Assembly (NCBI GenBank): GCA_017305715.1 | Contig: JAFKKG010000019.1 | Coordinates: 62,001-126,000, forward strand | Source of the DNA: Hyphomicrobiales bacterium | GTDB taxonomy: Bacteria > Pseudomonadota > Alphaproteobacteria > Rhizobiales > Xanthobacteraceae | Length of the DNA: 64,000 nt | Direction of reading: 5' to 3' | Shown here: positions 35,055 through 44,114 of the stretch, piece by piece | How the letters are laid out: every line of letters begins with the position of its first letter | How positions within the stretch are numbered: the first letter of the stretch is position 1 | The notes under the pieces: model-generated | The model's input: the letters and a program-made list of their open reading frames with translations, nothing else | What the model was told of the DNA's origin: nothing | The model's database searches: none | Position numbers and translations under genes: made by a program

Positions 35055-35906
35055 TCACTTGATCCTGGGGACGGCGGGTTCGCGCTTGGAGAACTTGACC
35101 GCATCGATCATCTGGCGGGCATCGTGGGCCAGATGCAGCGTCTCGCCGCCGTCGATGTACCATTCCTCGCCGGTGACGAACTTTCCGAGCGACGAGCTGA
35201 GAAAAATGATGGCGGCCGAAATATCCCCGACGTCGCCCATATGACCCATCACATTGCGGTTTAATTTCAGCCATTGCTCGGGATCGATCGGATAATGATC
35301 CATGCCTTCGGTCTTGATGGTGCCGGGCGCGACGCAATTGAGGCGGATGCCGAATTCGGCCCACTCGAATGCCAGTGTTTTCATCATCGCCAGAACGCCG
35401 CCGCGGGCCGCCGCCGTATGGACGAAGCCGCTCAGACCGGAACGGATACAGGCCGTGACGAAGACGATCGATCCGCCATGCGCCAGCATGAAATGATCGG
35501 CGACGGCCTTGGTCATCTGCCAGGAGCCGATCAGGTTGTTGCGAATGACGGTCTCAAAGCCCTTGTTGTTCAGTTCGCGCGCCGGCGTCACGAACTGACC
35601 GCCGGCGTTGTTGACGAGGATGTTGAGCCGGCCGAATTCATCCTTGATCCGCAGCATGGCGCCGTCGATCTGGTCCGGCTGGCGAATGTCGGTAGAGATC
35701 GCCATGGATTTGCGGCCGAGTTCGCGGATGATCCTGGCGCAGTCCTCGATCGGTTCGGCGCGGCGGCCGAGCACCACGACATCGGCGCCGCAGCGCGCCA
35801 TTTCGATCGCCGTCGCGCGGCCCATGCCTGTTCCACCTCCCGTTACCAGAGCGACCTGACCGTCCAGGAGGTCCGACGCGAAACGCATGTTGGGCATTGG
35901 CTGCAT
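35055..35906 (-). CDS. SDR-family protein, 2,4-dienoyl-CoA reductase-like
   Basis: An SDR of about 283 residues. TGGGTGMGRATAIEMA, NNAGGQF and the C-terminal IDGG are clear. The active-site helix reads VHTAAARGGVLAMMKTLA, so the usual YxxxK is Thr-x3-Arg. Mitochondrial and peroxisomal dienoyl-CoA reductases also lack this Tyr but keep the Lys, so this is the related type with a further change. The start is uncertain: ATGs at 35906, 35897 and 35888 and a GTG at 35936 are in frame; 35906 has GGGA just upstream. It diverges from an enoyl-CoA hydratase gene across a perfect palindrome. Confidence 0.88.
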   Translation of the reverse strand: MQPMPNMRFASDLLDGQVALVTGGGTGMGRATAIEMARCGADVVVLGRRAEPIEDCARIIRELGRKSMAISTDIRQPDQIDGAMLRIKDEFGRLNILVNNAGGQFVTPARELNNKGFETVIRNNLIGSWQMTKAVADHFMLAHGGSIVFVTACIRSGLSGFVHTAAARGGVLAMMKTLAFEWAEFGIRLNCVAPGTIKTEGMDHYPIDPEQWLKLNRNVMGHMGDVGDISAAIIFLSSSLGKFVTGEEWYIDGGETLHLAHDARQMIDAVKFSKREPAVPRIK

Positions 35907-35955
35907 GATGGTCCCGATGGTTGAATAGGGTTGCACTGGCGAGGATCGGCAGTAT

Positions 35956-35971
35956 TCTAACAGATGTTAGA
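35956..35971. promoter_or_regulatory. TetR-type operator in SDR/hydratase divergent promoter
   Basis: TCTAAC-AGAT-GTTAGA has perfect half-sites and ends 20 bases before the ATG at 35992. It lies 50 bases from the chosen SDR start on the other strand. Confidence 0.75.
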
Positions 35972-35991
35972 AATTCCCGGAAGAGAGATCA

Positions 35992-36777
35992 ATGTCCGAG
36001 CGTGAACCTGTCCGCTATGCGTTAGACGATGGTGTCGTGACCGTCACGATCGACCGGCCGGAGCGCAAGAACGCGCTGTCGGTGGAGGCGATGAATGCCT
36101 TGACCGACACATGGGAGCGCGTCGAGAGGGAATCGCAGGCGAGGGTGGTGATCCTGACTTCGACCGATTGCGGGGTTTTTTCTGCCGGGCTCGATCTCAA
36201 GCAGGCGTCGGAGATCAGGGCGCGCGATGGCGTCGATATCCTGTCGTTGATGCGCGACCCGATGCAGACCGCGATGCGCAGGGTCTCGAAGCCGATCGTC
36301 GCCGCGATGACGGGATCGCTGATGGCGGGCGGCATGTTGTTGGCGATCCAGTCCGATTTGAGAGTTGGCCTTCGTGGAACCCGTGCCGGGATCACCGAGA
36401 TCAAGGTGGGGCGTGGATCGCCGTGGGCGGTGCCGATGCTCTGGATGCTGCCGCAGCCTTTGCTGATGGAGCTGGTCCTCACCGGCGAGACAGTGCCGAT
36501 CGAACAACTCGCCGGCTACGGTTTCCTGAATTATCTGGAAGATACACCCGATGCGGTTCGCGCGCGGGCGCTGCAACTGGCCCGCAAAATCGTTGAGGGG
36601 GCGCCGCTGTCGGTCAAGGCGGCCAAGGCGAGCGTGCTGGCGGCGATGGACCTGGGTTGTGCCGATGGACTGGTCGAGGCCAACCGGCTGCATGTCGAAA
36701 CCTATGCTAGTCTCGACGCCATCGAAGGCCCCAAGGCGTTTGCCGAACGGCGCAAACCGGTCTGGCAAGGCAAATAG
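35992..36777 (+). CDS. Enoyl-CoA hydratase/isomerase family protein
   Basis: A 261-residue crotonase-fold protein. The first oxyanion segment GVFSAGLDLK and second MTGSLMAGGML are present. The first catalytic Glu position of classical hydratases is Leu, while the second Glu is kept in ITEIKVGRG; single-Glu members are often isomerases or atypical hydratases. It is followed 23 bases later by an acyl-CoA dehydrogenase gene on the same strand, forming a two-gene operon. A perfect TCTAAC-N4-GTTAGA palindrome sits just upstream. Confidence 0.91.
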   Translation: MSEREPVRYALDDGVVTVTIDRPERKNALSVEAMNALTDTWERVERESQARVVILTSTDCGVFSAGLDLKQASEIRARDGVDILSLMRDPMQTAMRRVSKPIVAAMTGSLMAGGMLLAIQSDLRVGLRGTRAGITEIKVGRGSPWAVPMLWMLPQPLLMELVLTGETVPIEQLAGYGFLNYLEDTPDAVRARALQLARKIVEGAPLSVKAAKASVLAAMDLGCADGLVEANRLHVETYASLDAIEGPKAFAERRKPVWQGK

Positions 36778-36800
36778 AACAGCCCGAGAGGCGAACCCAC

Positions 36801-37973
36801 ATGAGCACGCAAGTTTCCAGCAACCCCGCGGCTTCGGCCTATCTGGGAGAAGAGCACGAGTTGCTGCGGACCCAGATCCGGCGTTTTGTCGATGAAGAGA
36901 TCAAGCCGCATGCGTTGGCCTGGGAACAGGACGGCATGGTCCCGCGCCAGGTGCTGCAGCGCATGGGAGAACTCGGCTTTCTCGGCATCCGCTATCCCAC
37001 CGAGTACGGCGGTTCGGATTTGAATACGCTGGCCACGGTGGTGCTGGCGGAGGAACTCGGCCGATCGACGTTTTCCGGCGTGGCCATCACGGTGCTGGTT
37101 CATACCGACATGGCATCGGTGCACCTGTTCAACGGCGGTTCGCCGATTTTGAAGGACCGTTTCATGCCGGATGTCGTCGCCGGCAGGAAGATCGTCGCGG
37201 TCGGCGTTACCGAGCCGGGCGCGGGTTCGGATGTGAAGGGCATCCGCACGACTGCGCGCCGGGATGGGGACAGCTATGTCCTCAACGGCGCCAAGATGTT
37301 CATCACCAATGGCGTCCATGCCAATCTTTACTGCGTTGCAGCCGTTACCAACCCGGAAGCGCGGCCGTCGCAACGGCTGTCGATGCTGCTGGTCGAGAAG
37401 GGAACGCCGGGCTTTCGGGTCAGTCGGGCGCTGGACAAGCACGGCTGGCGCTCTTCCGATACCGCCGAGCTGTTGTTTGAGGATTGCCGCGTGCCGGCCG
37501 AGAACCTGCTCGGTGAGGAAGGGCAGGGCTTCTACGCCATCATGCGCAATTTCCAGAACGAGCGCATCGTGATCGGCGCGATGGCGATGGGAGAGGCCCA
37601 GGCCGCGATCGAGATCACGCTGGACTGGGTGACGCAGCGGCAGGCCTTCGGTGCACCGCTATGGTCGAAACAGGCGATTCGCCAGCGATTGTCGATGCTG
37701 GCGGCCAAGGTCGAGGCGGGCCGGCAACTGGTCTATCATTCGGCCTGGCTGGTCACCCAGGGCATCGATGCGACCAAGGAAGTGTCGATGGTCAAGGCCT
37801 ATTGCGGCGAACTGGTCAATGAAGTGATGTACGACTGCCTGCAGTTTCACGGCGGCATGGGCTACATGCGCGAGAGCGCGATCGAGCGGATGGTGCGCGA
37901 TGCCCGCGTGCAATCGATCGGCGGCGGTACGACCGAGATCATGCTGGAGGAGGTCGCCAAACGAATGCGCTGA
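36801..37973 (+). CDS. Acyl-CoA dehydrogenase
   Basis: A 390-residue FAD-dependent acyl-CoA dehydrogenase. It has VGVTEPGAGSDVKGI, NGAKMFITNG, the substrate/FAD segment FHGGMGYMRESAIERMVRD and the C-terminal IGGGTTEIMLEEVAKRM, a combination common in the short/branched-chain and citronellyl-type enzymes. In IGGGTTEI the Glu of the usual YEGT motif is Gly, so the base may come from another helix, as in isovaleryl-CoA dehydrogenase. It is second in the operon with the hydratase at 35992 and ends 20 bases before the convergent TetR gene. Confidence 0.92.
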   Translation: MSTQVSSNPAASAYLGEEHELLRTQIRRFVDEEIKPHALAWEQDGMVPRQVLQRMGELGFLGIRYPTEYGGSDLNTLATVVLAEELGRSTFSGVAITVLVHTDMASVHLFNGGSPILKDRFMPDVVAGRKIVAVGVTEPGAGSDVKGIRTTARRDGDSYVLNGAKMFITNGVHANLYCVAAVTNPEARPSQRLSMLLVEKGTPGFRVSRALDKHGWRSSDTAELLFEDCRVPAENLLGEEGQGFYAIMRNFQNERIVIGAMAMGEAQAAIEITLDWVTQRQAFGAPLWSKQAIRQRLSMLAAKVEAGRQLVYHSAWLVTQGIDATKEVSMVKAYCGELVNEVMYDCLQFHGGMGYMRESAIERMVRDARVQSIGGGTTEIMLEEVAKRMR

Positions 37974-37993
37974 AAGGGGCTTGTGCGGAGGGA

Positions 37994-38725
37994 TCAGGCT
38001 TTCTTGACCCCGTCGAAGATCAGCAGCTCGGTGCGCCGGGCCAGCTTCAGGACCGCGTCCTTGCTGTCGAGGCTGAACCATTCGATCGTCCAGTTCAGCG
38101 CGCCCAGCACGAAGATCCGCAGCGGAACGATCTCGATATCGGCGCGGATTTCCCCGGCCCGGCGGGCGTCGAGAAAGAGGTGGTCCCAGTATTTCGCGTA
38201 AGCCTTGCGCAGCGGGCGATGCGGCTTCTTGAGCGTTTCGGGCAACTGGCCGTAGATGCGGATATTGGCGGACGTGAAATCGCTGGCTTCCAGCAACGCC
38301 ACCAGATGCGCCTCGATCGCCAGTCCGATGCGGCGGCGGTGCGAGACCGCGCCCGCGTCCTTCAGGGCTTTCTTGACCGCCTCGAAGACGCTCAGCAGCC
38401 CGAGATGAAGGACCTCGTCGAGGATTTGTTCCTTAGAATCGAAATAATAATAGATACTGCCCGCCTTGATTTCGGCCATCGCCGCGATCTGGCGCAGGGT
38501 GGTGGCGGCGTAGCCCTGGCGGCGAAACAGCCTGGCCGCAGCCACCAGAATCGTATCGCGCGACTTCTCGGATTTCGAAACCGGGTCGACGGAGGCGGCC
38601 ACCTTCGCTGGCGCGGCAGCCTTGCGCTTTGACACCTTTGCCGGACGAGGATTGGCGCTGCGCTTTGGCTTGGAGACACGCCTATTGGGTTTGGAAACCA
38701 ACAAAGCCGGACGTGTCGGATTCAT
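37994..38725 (-). CDS. TetR-family regulator with Lys/Arg-rich N-terminal tail
   Basis: A 243-residue TetR-type regulator. The HTH domain (about 56-105) includes SRDTILVAAARLFRRQGYAATTLRQI and the recognition helix GSIYYYFDSKEQIL. The first 54 residues form a basic tail with repeats of the kind SKPNRR and SKPKRS, rich in Lys, Arg, Pro and Ala, like histone H1-type or RNA polymerase-binding tails; it probably adds nonspecific DNA contact. The gene lies at the end of the acyl-CoA island, and it is the best candidate to bind the TCTAAC-N4-GTTAGA sites. No such site lies before its own gene. The ATG at 38725 is chosen. Confidence 0.92.
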   Translation of the reverse strand: MNPTRPALLVSKPNRRVSKPKRSANPRPAKVSKRKAAAPAKVAASVDPVSKSEKSRDTILVAAARLFRRQGYAATTLRQIAAMAEIKAGSIYYYFDSKEQILDEVLHLGLLSVFEAVKKALKDAGAVSHRRRIGLAIEAHLVALLEASDFTSANIRIYGQLPETLKKPHRPLRKAYAKYWDHLFLDARRAGEIRADIEIVPLRIFVLGALNWTIEWFSLDSKDAVLKLARRTELLIFDGVKKA

Positions 38726-38918
38726 GTTCAATGCGCCTTCTGCGCGCGATTATTGGCGCAGCCAAAAGACTTCGTCAACCGCCGCTCGAATGATAGCGGC
38801 GGATGCGATCCCAAAGCCAATGTTGAGGCTCCATGTTGACGCCGCCTCGATGAGCAGAAACAATCGACCGGCAATCGCGTTCAAGCACAAAAACAACAAG
38901 GCAAGAAGGGAGGTCGGT

Positions 38919-39686
38919 ATGCGTGGACTCAATGGGCGACGGGCGATTTTGACCGGTGGGGCCAGTGGGATCGGGCGGGCGACCACGCTCCGGTTGGCGG
39001 ATGAGGGCTGTGTCGTCGGCGTGTTCGACCAGAATCTCGCCGGTGCAGAGGAGACGGCGCAGCTCTGCGCCGGCAAGCCCGGCCGCGTGCTGGCCTTTCA
39101 GGTCGACGTCACCGATCGCGATGCGGTCGCTGCTGCAACAGACAAGTTCGAAGCGGCCGCCGGCCCAGTGGAACTGCTTGCCAATGTTGCCGGCTGGGAT
39201 ATCCCGATCGCCTTTCTCGATACGGATCGCGCCTTCTGGGACAAGGTGATCGGGATCAACCTCTACGGTCCGCTCAACCTGCACCACGTCGTGGTCAAGC
39301 GCATGGTCGAACGCAGCTTTGGACGCGTGGTGAACGTGGCATCCGATGCGGGCCGGGTCGGCTCTTCCGGAGAGGCGGTTTATTCGGCGTGCAAGGGCGG
39401 CCTGATCTCGTTCACGAAAACCGTGGCGCGCGAGTTGGCGCGAAAGAACATCATCTTGAATGTGGTATGCCCCGGCCCAACGGATACGCCGCTGTTCGAG
39501 GCCTTCACGAAGAGTTCGCCTTCGGGCGGCAAGATCGCCGAAGGCCTCGCCCGGGCCATTCCGTTACGGCGTCTTGGGCAACCGGAGGACTATCCGGGCA
39601 TGATCGCCTTCCTGCTCAGTGACGATGCCGCGTATATCACGGGTCAAACGATCAGCGTGTCGGGTGGCCTGACCATGCACGGCTGA
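38919..39686 (+). CDS. SDR-family 3-hydroxyacyl-CoA/alcohol dehydrogenase (BadH-like)
   Basis: A 255-residue classical SDR. The cofactor motif TGGASGIGRAT, NVAG, the catalytic Tyr and Lys in VYSACKGG and the end VSGGLTMHG are all intact, in contrast to the two degenerate SDRs in this window. Asp at the end of the second strand (VFDQN) points to NAD. It resembles 2-hydroxycyclohexanecarboxyl-CoA dehydrogenase (BadH) and related 3-hydroxyacyl-CoA dehydrogenases, so it could perform the oxidation step the island otherwise lacks. The ATG at 38919 has GGGAGG upstream; a longer frame to 38622 overlaps the divergent TetR gene and is not used. Confidence 0.9.
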   Translation: MRGLNGRRAILTGGASGIGRATTLRLADEGCVVGVFDQNLAGAEETAQLCAGKPGRVLAFQVDVTDRDAVAAATDKFEAAAGPVELLANVAGWDIPIAFLDTDRAFWDKVIGINLYGPLNLHHVVVKRMVERSFGRVVNVASDAGRVGSSGEAVYSACKGGLISFTKTVARELARKNIILNVVCPGPTDTPLFEAFTKSSPSGGKIAEGLARAIPLRRLGQPEDYPGMIAFLLSDDAAYITGQTISVSGGLTMHG

Positions 39687-39725
39687 TGCAGGGGATTGCC
39701 GACCGATGCGGCCATGATTCGTCTG

Positions 39726-40649
39726 TCAGGATTTTTTGGCTTTGACAGCGATCGTGGCCGCCGCGGTGCGATTCTCGACGCCGAGCTTGGAATAGATTTG
39801 CTCGAGGTGTTTGTCGACGGTACGCGGACTCAAGCCCAGGATTTGCGCGATATCCCGGTTGGTCTTTCCTTTCGACAGCCAGGACAGCACTTCCCCCTCG
39901 CGCGTCGTCAGGCCGAGTTCGCTGGAGAACTCCGCCGGCGTATCGGCGCCGGAATCTTTGGCGAGCCGGAGCAAAAACTCGTTCGGCCCAAGCTTGCCCA
40001 TGTATTGCAGCTTGAGCAGCTCATTGCCCGGAAACGCCGCCATCACCGACGCTTTCGATCCGGCCTTGCCTTTCTGCACCTGCTCCAGCCATTGCGGCAT
40101 CGGGTCCGGCAGCGCGAAATCGTCGTCGCCGTCGGCGCTAAGCGTATCCGCCAATAATTTCTGTGCCTGCGGCGTCGCCCACATGATCTTGCCGACGCTG
40201 TTGACCGCAAGCAGATAACGGCCGGAGACGTCGAGCGCGGCGCGGGCGCTCTGGGTCAATCGCGCGTTGGCGAGGTGCACGCGGATCCGCGCCAGCATCT
40301 CCTCGATCGCGATCGGCTTTGTGACATAGTCGACGCCGCCGGCCTCCAGCCCGCGGACGATGTGTTCGGTTTCGGCAAGGCCGGTCATGAAGATGATCGG
40401 TACGTTGACGAGGCCGGCATCGCGCTTCAGCCGCTTGCAGGTCTCAAACCCGTCGATGCCGGGCATCACGGCATCGAGCAATACGATATCGGGCGTGATC
40501 TGGTCGACGATCCGCATCGCCGCGGCCCCGTCGAGCGCGACCATGACGGTCATGCCCGCGCCGTCGAGCGCGTCGGTGAGCAGGCGCAGCGTCTCCGGGG
40601 AATCGTCGACGACGAGGGCGACGTCGCGTTTTTTCTGTTCAATGATCAT
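39726..40649 (-). CDS. LuxR-type response regulator of the amide locus
   Basis: A 307-residue two-component response regulator. The N-terminal receiver (about 9-125) has the acidic pair in LVVDDSPE, the phosphoacceptor Asp in IVLLDAVMPG and the conserved Lys in YVTKPIA. A middle region of about 100 residues links to a C-terminal LuxR/NarL helix-turn-helix (LTTREGEVLSWLSKGKTNRDIAQIL, through RTVDKHLEQIYSKL). It overlaps the stop of the hybrid kinase gene by 11 bases, so the two are co-translated. It should receive phosphate from that kinase and control the divergent Urt-like/fmd operon. Confidence 0.94.
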   Translation of the reverse strand: MIIEQKKRDVALVVDDSPETLRLLTDALDGAGMTVMVALDGAAAMRIVDQITPDIVLLDAVMPGIDGFETCKRLKRDAGLVNVPIIFMTGLAETEHIVRGLEAGGVDYVTKPIAIEEMLARIRVHLANARLTQSARAALDVSGRYLLAVNSVGKIMWATPQAQKLLADTLSADGDDDFALPDPMPQWLEQVQKGKAGSKASVMAAFPGNELLKLQYMGKLGPNEFLLRLAKDSGADTPAEFSSELGLTTREGEVLSWLSKGKTNRDIAQILGLSPRTVDKHLEQIYSKLGVENRTAAATIAVKAKKS

Positions 40650-43600
40650 AGCTGTGCAACGTCTTCAGGGTCGCCATGTATTGATCGAGATCGAAGCGGT
40701 CGATCAGCGAATGCATTTGCGTGACGAAATCGGCGTGCTCAGGATGGTCGCTGCCGATCTCGTCGAGCTTGACCTGGATGGCGCGGATGTAGCCCAATTG
40801 TCCGAGACCGATGAGCTCCTCGACATGCTTCACCGACGGGCGCGAACCGGTCTCGGGCTTCCAGCTTGGAACGGCAATCTGGTCGATCTCATATTCCCAT
40901 TCGAGCTTGAGCAATTGGCGGATGGTCTCCAGCAGGCGAGGAATATCGATCGGCTTCATCAGATAGCCGTCGTGGAACGGCTGGGCCAGGGGCGCGCCAT
41001 GCGCCTCCAGCGCGCTCGCCGACACCATCAGGATGCGCGCCTGGTGGTGGCCGGTCTTGCGCAGGGTTTCCGCGACCGTCCATCCGTCCATGCCGGCCAT
41101 CGATATATCCAAGAGAAACAGATCGGGCCGGCAATGCTGGGCCAGTTCCAGACAGCCGGAGCCATCGGGCGCGCTGAGCAGGATGAAGCCGAGCGGCGTC
41201 AGCACCTCGCGCAAGAGATCGCGATGGGTCGGATCGTCGTCGGTGATCAGGATCGTCTTGCGCGGGCCGTGATAGCCGAAGATCGGCGCCCCCACCGGTG
41301 CGATCCGGGTCGGGTTGGTGACCTCGGACAGCAGGATCTTCATCCGAAAATTGCTGCCGGTCCCGACCGTGCTGGTCACCTTGATGTCGCCGCCCATCAC
41401 GCCGGCGAGCAGGCGGCTGATGGTCAGGCCGAGACCGGTGCCGGTTTGCGGTTGCGAAACGCCAAGCGCACCGCGTTCGAACGGTGCGAAGATGCGCTCC
41501 AGGTCGTCGGCCTGAATGCCGGGACCAGTGTCGATCACTTCGAATTCCGCGACCGGGCTGCGGTAGTGCACGACAAAATGGACGCTGCCGGCCTGTGTGA
41601 ACTTGATGGCGTTCGACAACAGATTGATCAGGATCTGGCGCAGGCGTTTTTCGTCGGCGAATACGACGACGGGCAGCACCGCCGGGCGCTTGAACACGAA
41701 ATCGATGCCCTTGGCGGCGGCCTGCAGGCGGAACATGCCGACCAGTTGATCGAGGAAATCGCTCAGGCGCACCTCGTCGCGCGATAGATAGAGGCGGCCG
41801 GCCTCGATCTTGGAGATATCCAGAATGCCGTCGATCAGGCCGGACAGATGATCGGCGCTGCGGCGGACGACGCGTACTTGATCGCGCGGTTTTGTCTGCA
41901 GGCTGGAATCCTGTTCCAGCAACTGGGCGTAGCCGCTGATGGCGTTCAGGGGCGAGCGCAGTTCATGGCTCAAGCCCACGACATAGCGGCTCTTGGCAAG
42001 ATTTGCGGATTCCGCGACTTCCTTGGCGCGCTGCAATTCGGCGTCGGTGCGCTTGTGCGCGTCGATCTCCTGGATCAGCAGCGCGGTCTGCCGCCGGGTT
42101 TCTTCTTCCGCCGCGCGGCGGCTTTGCTGTGCCAGCACGAACAGCCAGGCCACCACGCCGATGATGATGGTCAGCGCGAAGAATACCTTCCATAGCAGAT
42201 CGGACGCCTGGAGATTGTCGACCGGAATCGCCGCGGATGTCTGCAGGTAAATCAGCGCGAGCGTCAGCCCGACCAGCCCTGCGGACACCACGAATACGCC
42301 GAGATAATGCCCGAACTGGGAATTGATCCGGGCAAAGATCGGCGCCGGCAGGATCTTGCCGAGCGTACCGGAAACCTGCGCCTGAATCCGCGCATGCGGT
42401 TTGCAGAGGTCATGGCAGCGTGCATCCAGCGAGCAGCACAGCGAGCAGATCGGGCCGGCATAGGCCGGGCAGGAGGCCATATCCTCCGGCTCGAACGAAT
42501 GCTCGCAGATGCAGCACTGGATCGCTTCGAGATTCTGCCAGCTCCGTTTCGGCTTGCGCGCGATGTAATATTTGCCGTCGGTCGCCCACGCGATCAGCGG
42601 TGCGGTGACAAAGGCGACCGCGAGCGCGACGAAGGCGGATAGCGCCTTCGGCGTCGGCCCGAACAGGCCATAGAATGCGCTGATCGAGACGATGGTCGCG
42701 ATCGTCATCGCGCCGACGCCGACCGGATTGATGTCATAGAGATGCGCGCGCTTGAACTCGATATGCTGCGGCCTCAGGCCGAGCGGCTTGTTGACGACCA
42801 GATCGGCCACCAGCGCGCCGACCCAGGCGATCGCGACGTTGGAATAAAGCGCCAGGATCTGTTCCAGCGCCTTGTAGACGCCGATCTCCATCAGCAGCAG
42901 CGCGACCAGTACGTTGAACACCAGCCAGACCACGCGCCCGGGATGGCTGTGGGTCAGGCGCGAGAAGAAGTTCGACCAGGCGATCGAGCCGGCATAGGCG
43001 TTGGTGACGTTGATCTTGAGCTGCGAGAGAATGACGAAGGTGCCGGTCAGGGCCAGCACCAGGTCGGGCTGCGACAGCACGTAGCGGAACGCCTCGAGGT
43101 ACATATGCGCGGGTTCGGCGGCATGCTCGGTGGAAACGCCGTGGCTGATCGCGAAGTAGGCGAGGAACGAGCCCAGCAGCAATTTGAGCGCGCCGAAGAT
43201 GATCCAGCCGGGGCCGGCGCTCAGCAGTGCGATCCACCATGACATGCGGGAGGTGCGGCGGTCACGCGGCAGGAAGCGCAGGAAGTCGACCTGTTCTCCG
43301 ATCTGCGCCACCAGCGAAAACACCACCGAGGCTGCGGTGCCGAACAGCAGCAGATCGAGATGGCCGCCGGCATCGCCATGTTCGCCGGCAAATTTGCGCC
43401 ATTCCGTAAACGACTGCGGGTTGGCGTAGGCGATCGCGACAAAGGGGAGGATGTGCAGGATGATCCAGATCGGCTGGGTCCACAACTGGAAGCGGCTGAT
43501 CAAAGTGATGCCGTAGGTCACCAGCGGGATGATGGCGACGGCGCTGATGAGATAGCCGATCGGGCGCGGGATGCCGAAGCACATCTCCAGCGCCTGGGCG

Positions 43601-44010
43601 AGGATGACCGCCTCGAGCGCGAAGAAGATGAAGGTGAAGGAGGCGTAGATCAGCGACGTGACGGTCGAGCCGATATAGCCGAAGCCCGCGCCGCGCGTCA
43701 GCAGGTCGATATCGATGCCGCATTTGGCGGCTTGATAGGCGATCGGCAATCCGCAGCAGAAAATGATGACGCTGACGACCAGAATGGCCACGGTCGCGTT
43801 GGTGTAGCCGTAGTTGAGGGTAATGGTGCCGCCGATTGCCTCCAGCGCCAGGAACGAGATCGCGCCCAGTGCGGTGTTGGCGACGCGGGCGGCGGACCAT
43901 CGCCGCGCGCTCTTGGCGGTGAAGCGCAGCGCATAGTCTTCCAGCGTCTGGTTGGCAACCCATTGATTATACTGGCGCCTGACGCGGTCGATCCGCTGCC
44001 GCCCTGCCAC
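40639..44010 (-). CDS. NCS1 permease-hybrid histidine kinase fusion (transporter-like sensor)
   Basis: A 1123-residue membrane sensor. Residues about 20-475 form an NCS1-type (purine-cytosine permease/hydantoin transporter) domain with about 12 membrane helices. A Cys-rich segment follows with C499, C500, C502, C514, C522, C525, C526, C532 and C536, a likely zinc or Fe-S site. Two more membrane helices (about 570-630), a short coiled coil, a HisKA domain with H682 in SHELRSP, a HATPase domain (N-box NLLSNAIKF, DTGPGI, GTGLGL) and a C-terminal receiver with D968 and K1019 complete it. I start at the GTG at 44010, which has AGGAG seven bases before it; a GTG at 44025 is the alternative. It faces the amide operon and is co-translated with the LuxR-type regulator. 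Confidence 0.93.
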   Translation of the reverse strand: MAGRQRIDRVRRQYNQWVANQTLEDYALRFTAKSARRWSAARVANTALGAISFLALEAIGGTITLNYGYTNATVAILVVSVIIFCCGLPIAYQAAKCGIDIDLLTRGAGFGYIGSTVTSLIYASFTFIFFALEAVILAQALEMCFGIPRPIGYLISAVAIIPLVTYGITLISRFQLWTQPIWIILHILPFVAIAYANPQSFTEWRKFAGEHGDAGGHLDLLLFGTAASVVFSLVAQIGEQVDFLRFLPRDRRTSRMSWWIALLSAGPGWIIFGALKLLLGSFLAYFAISHGVSTEHAAEPAHMYLEAFRYVLSQPDLVLALTGTFVILSQLKINVTNAYAGSIAWSNFFSRLTHSHPGRVVWLVFNVLVALLLMEIGVYKALEQILALYSNVAIAWVGALVADLVVNKPLGLRPQHIEFKRAHLYDINPVGVGAMTIATIVSISAFYGLFGPTPKALSAFVALAVAFVTAPLIAWATDGKYYIARKPKRSWQNLEAIQCCICEHSFEPEDMASCPAYAGPICSLCCSLDARCHDLCKPHARIQAQVSGTLGKILPAPIFARINSQFGHYLGVFVVSAGLVGLTLALIYLQTSAAIPVDNLQASDLLWKVFFALTIIIGVVAWLFVLAQQSRRAAEEETRRQTALLIQEIDAHKRTDAELQRAKEVAESANLAKSRYVVGLSHELRSPLNAISGYAQLLEQDSSLQTKPRDQVRVVRRSADHLSGLIDGILDISKIEAGRLYLSRDEVRLSDFLDQLVGMFRLQAAAKGIDFVFKRPAVLPVVVFADEKRLRQILINLLSNAIKFTQAGSVHFVVHYRSPVAEFEVIDTGPGIQADDLERIFAPFERGALGVSQPQTGTGLGLTISRLLAGVMGGDIKVTSTVGTGSNFRMKILLSEVTNPTRIAPVGAPIFGYHGPRKTILITDDDPTHRDLLREVLTPLGFILLSAPDGSGCLELAQHCRPDLFLLDISMAGMDGWTVAETLRKTGHHQARILMVSASALEAHGAPLAQPFHDGYLMKPIDIPRLLETIRQLLKLEWEYEIDQIAVPSWKPETGSRPSVKHVEELIGLGQLGYIRAIQVKLDEIGSDHPEHADFVTQMHSLIDRFDLDQYMATLKTLHSYDH

Positions 44011-44114
44011 TTGATTGCTCCTCACTGCAAACGACCGAGCCCCCGAGGCCCATCAATTGTTTGCAAATTGCGTACCGCAAACCCCGTACCGAAACCTACG
44101 TCGCTATTTTGCGG

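Noticed and set aside
31685..39686. A complete cyclohexanecarboxylate (ali/bad) pathway
   Set aside because: AliB-like and BadH-like proteins are present, but no clear BadI ring hydrolase or BadK partner could be recognised, so the pathway was not assigned.
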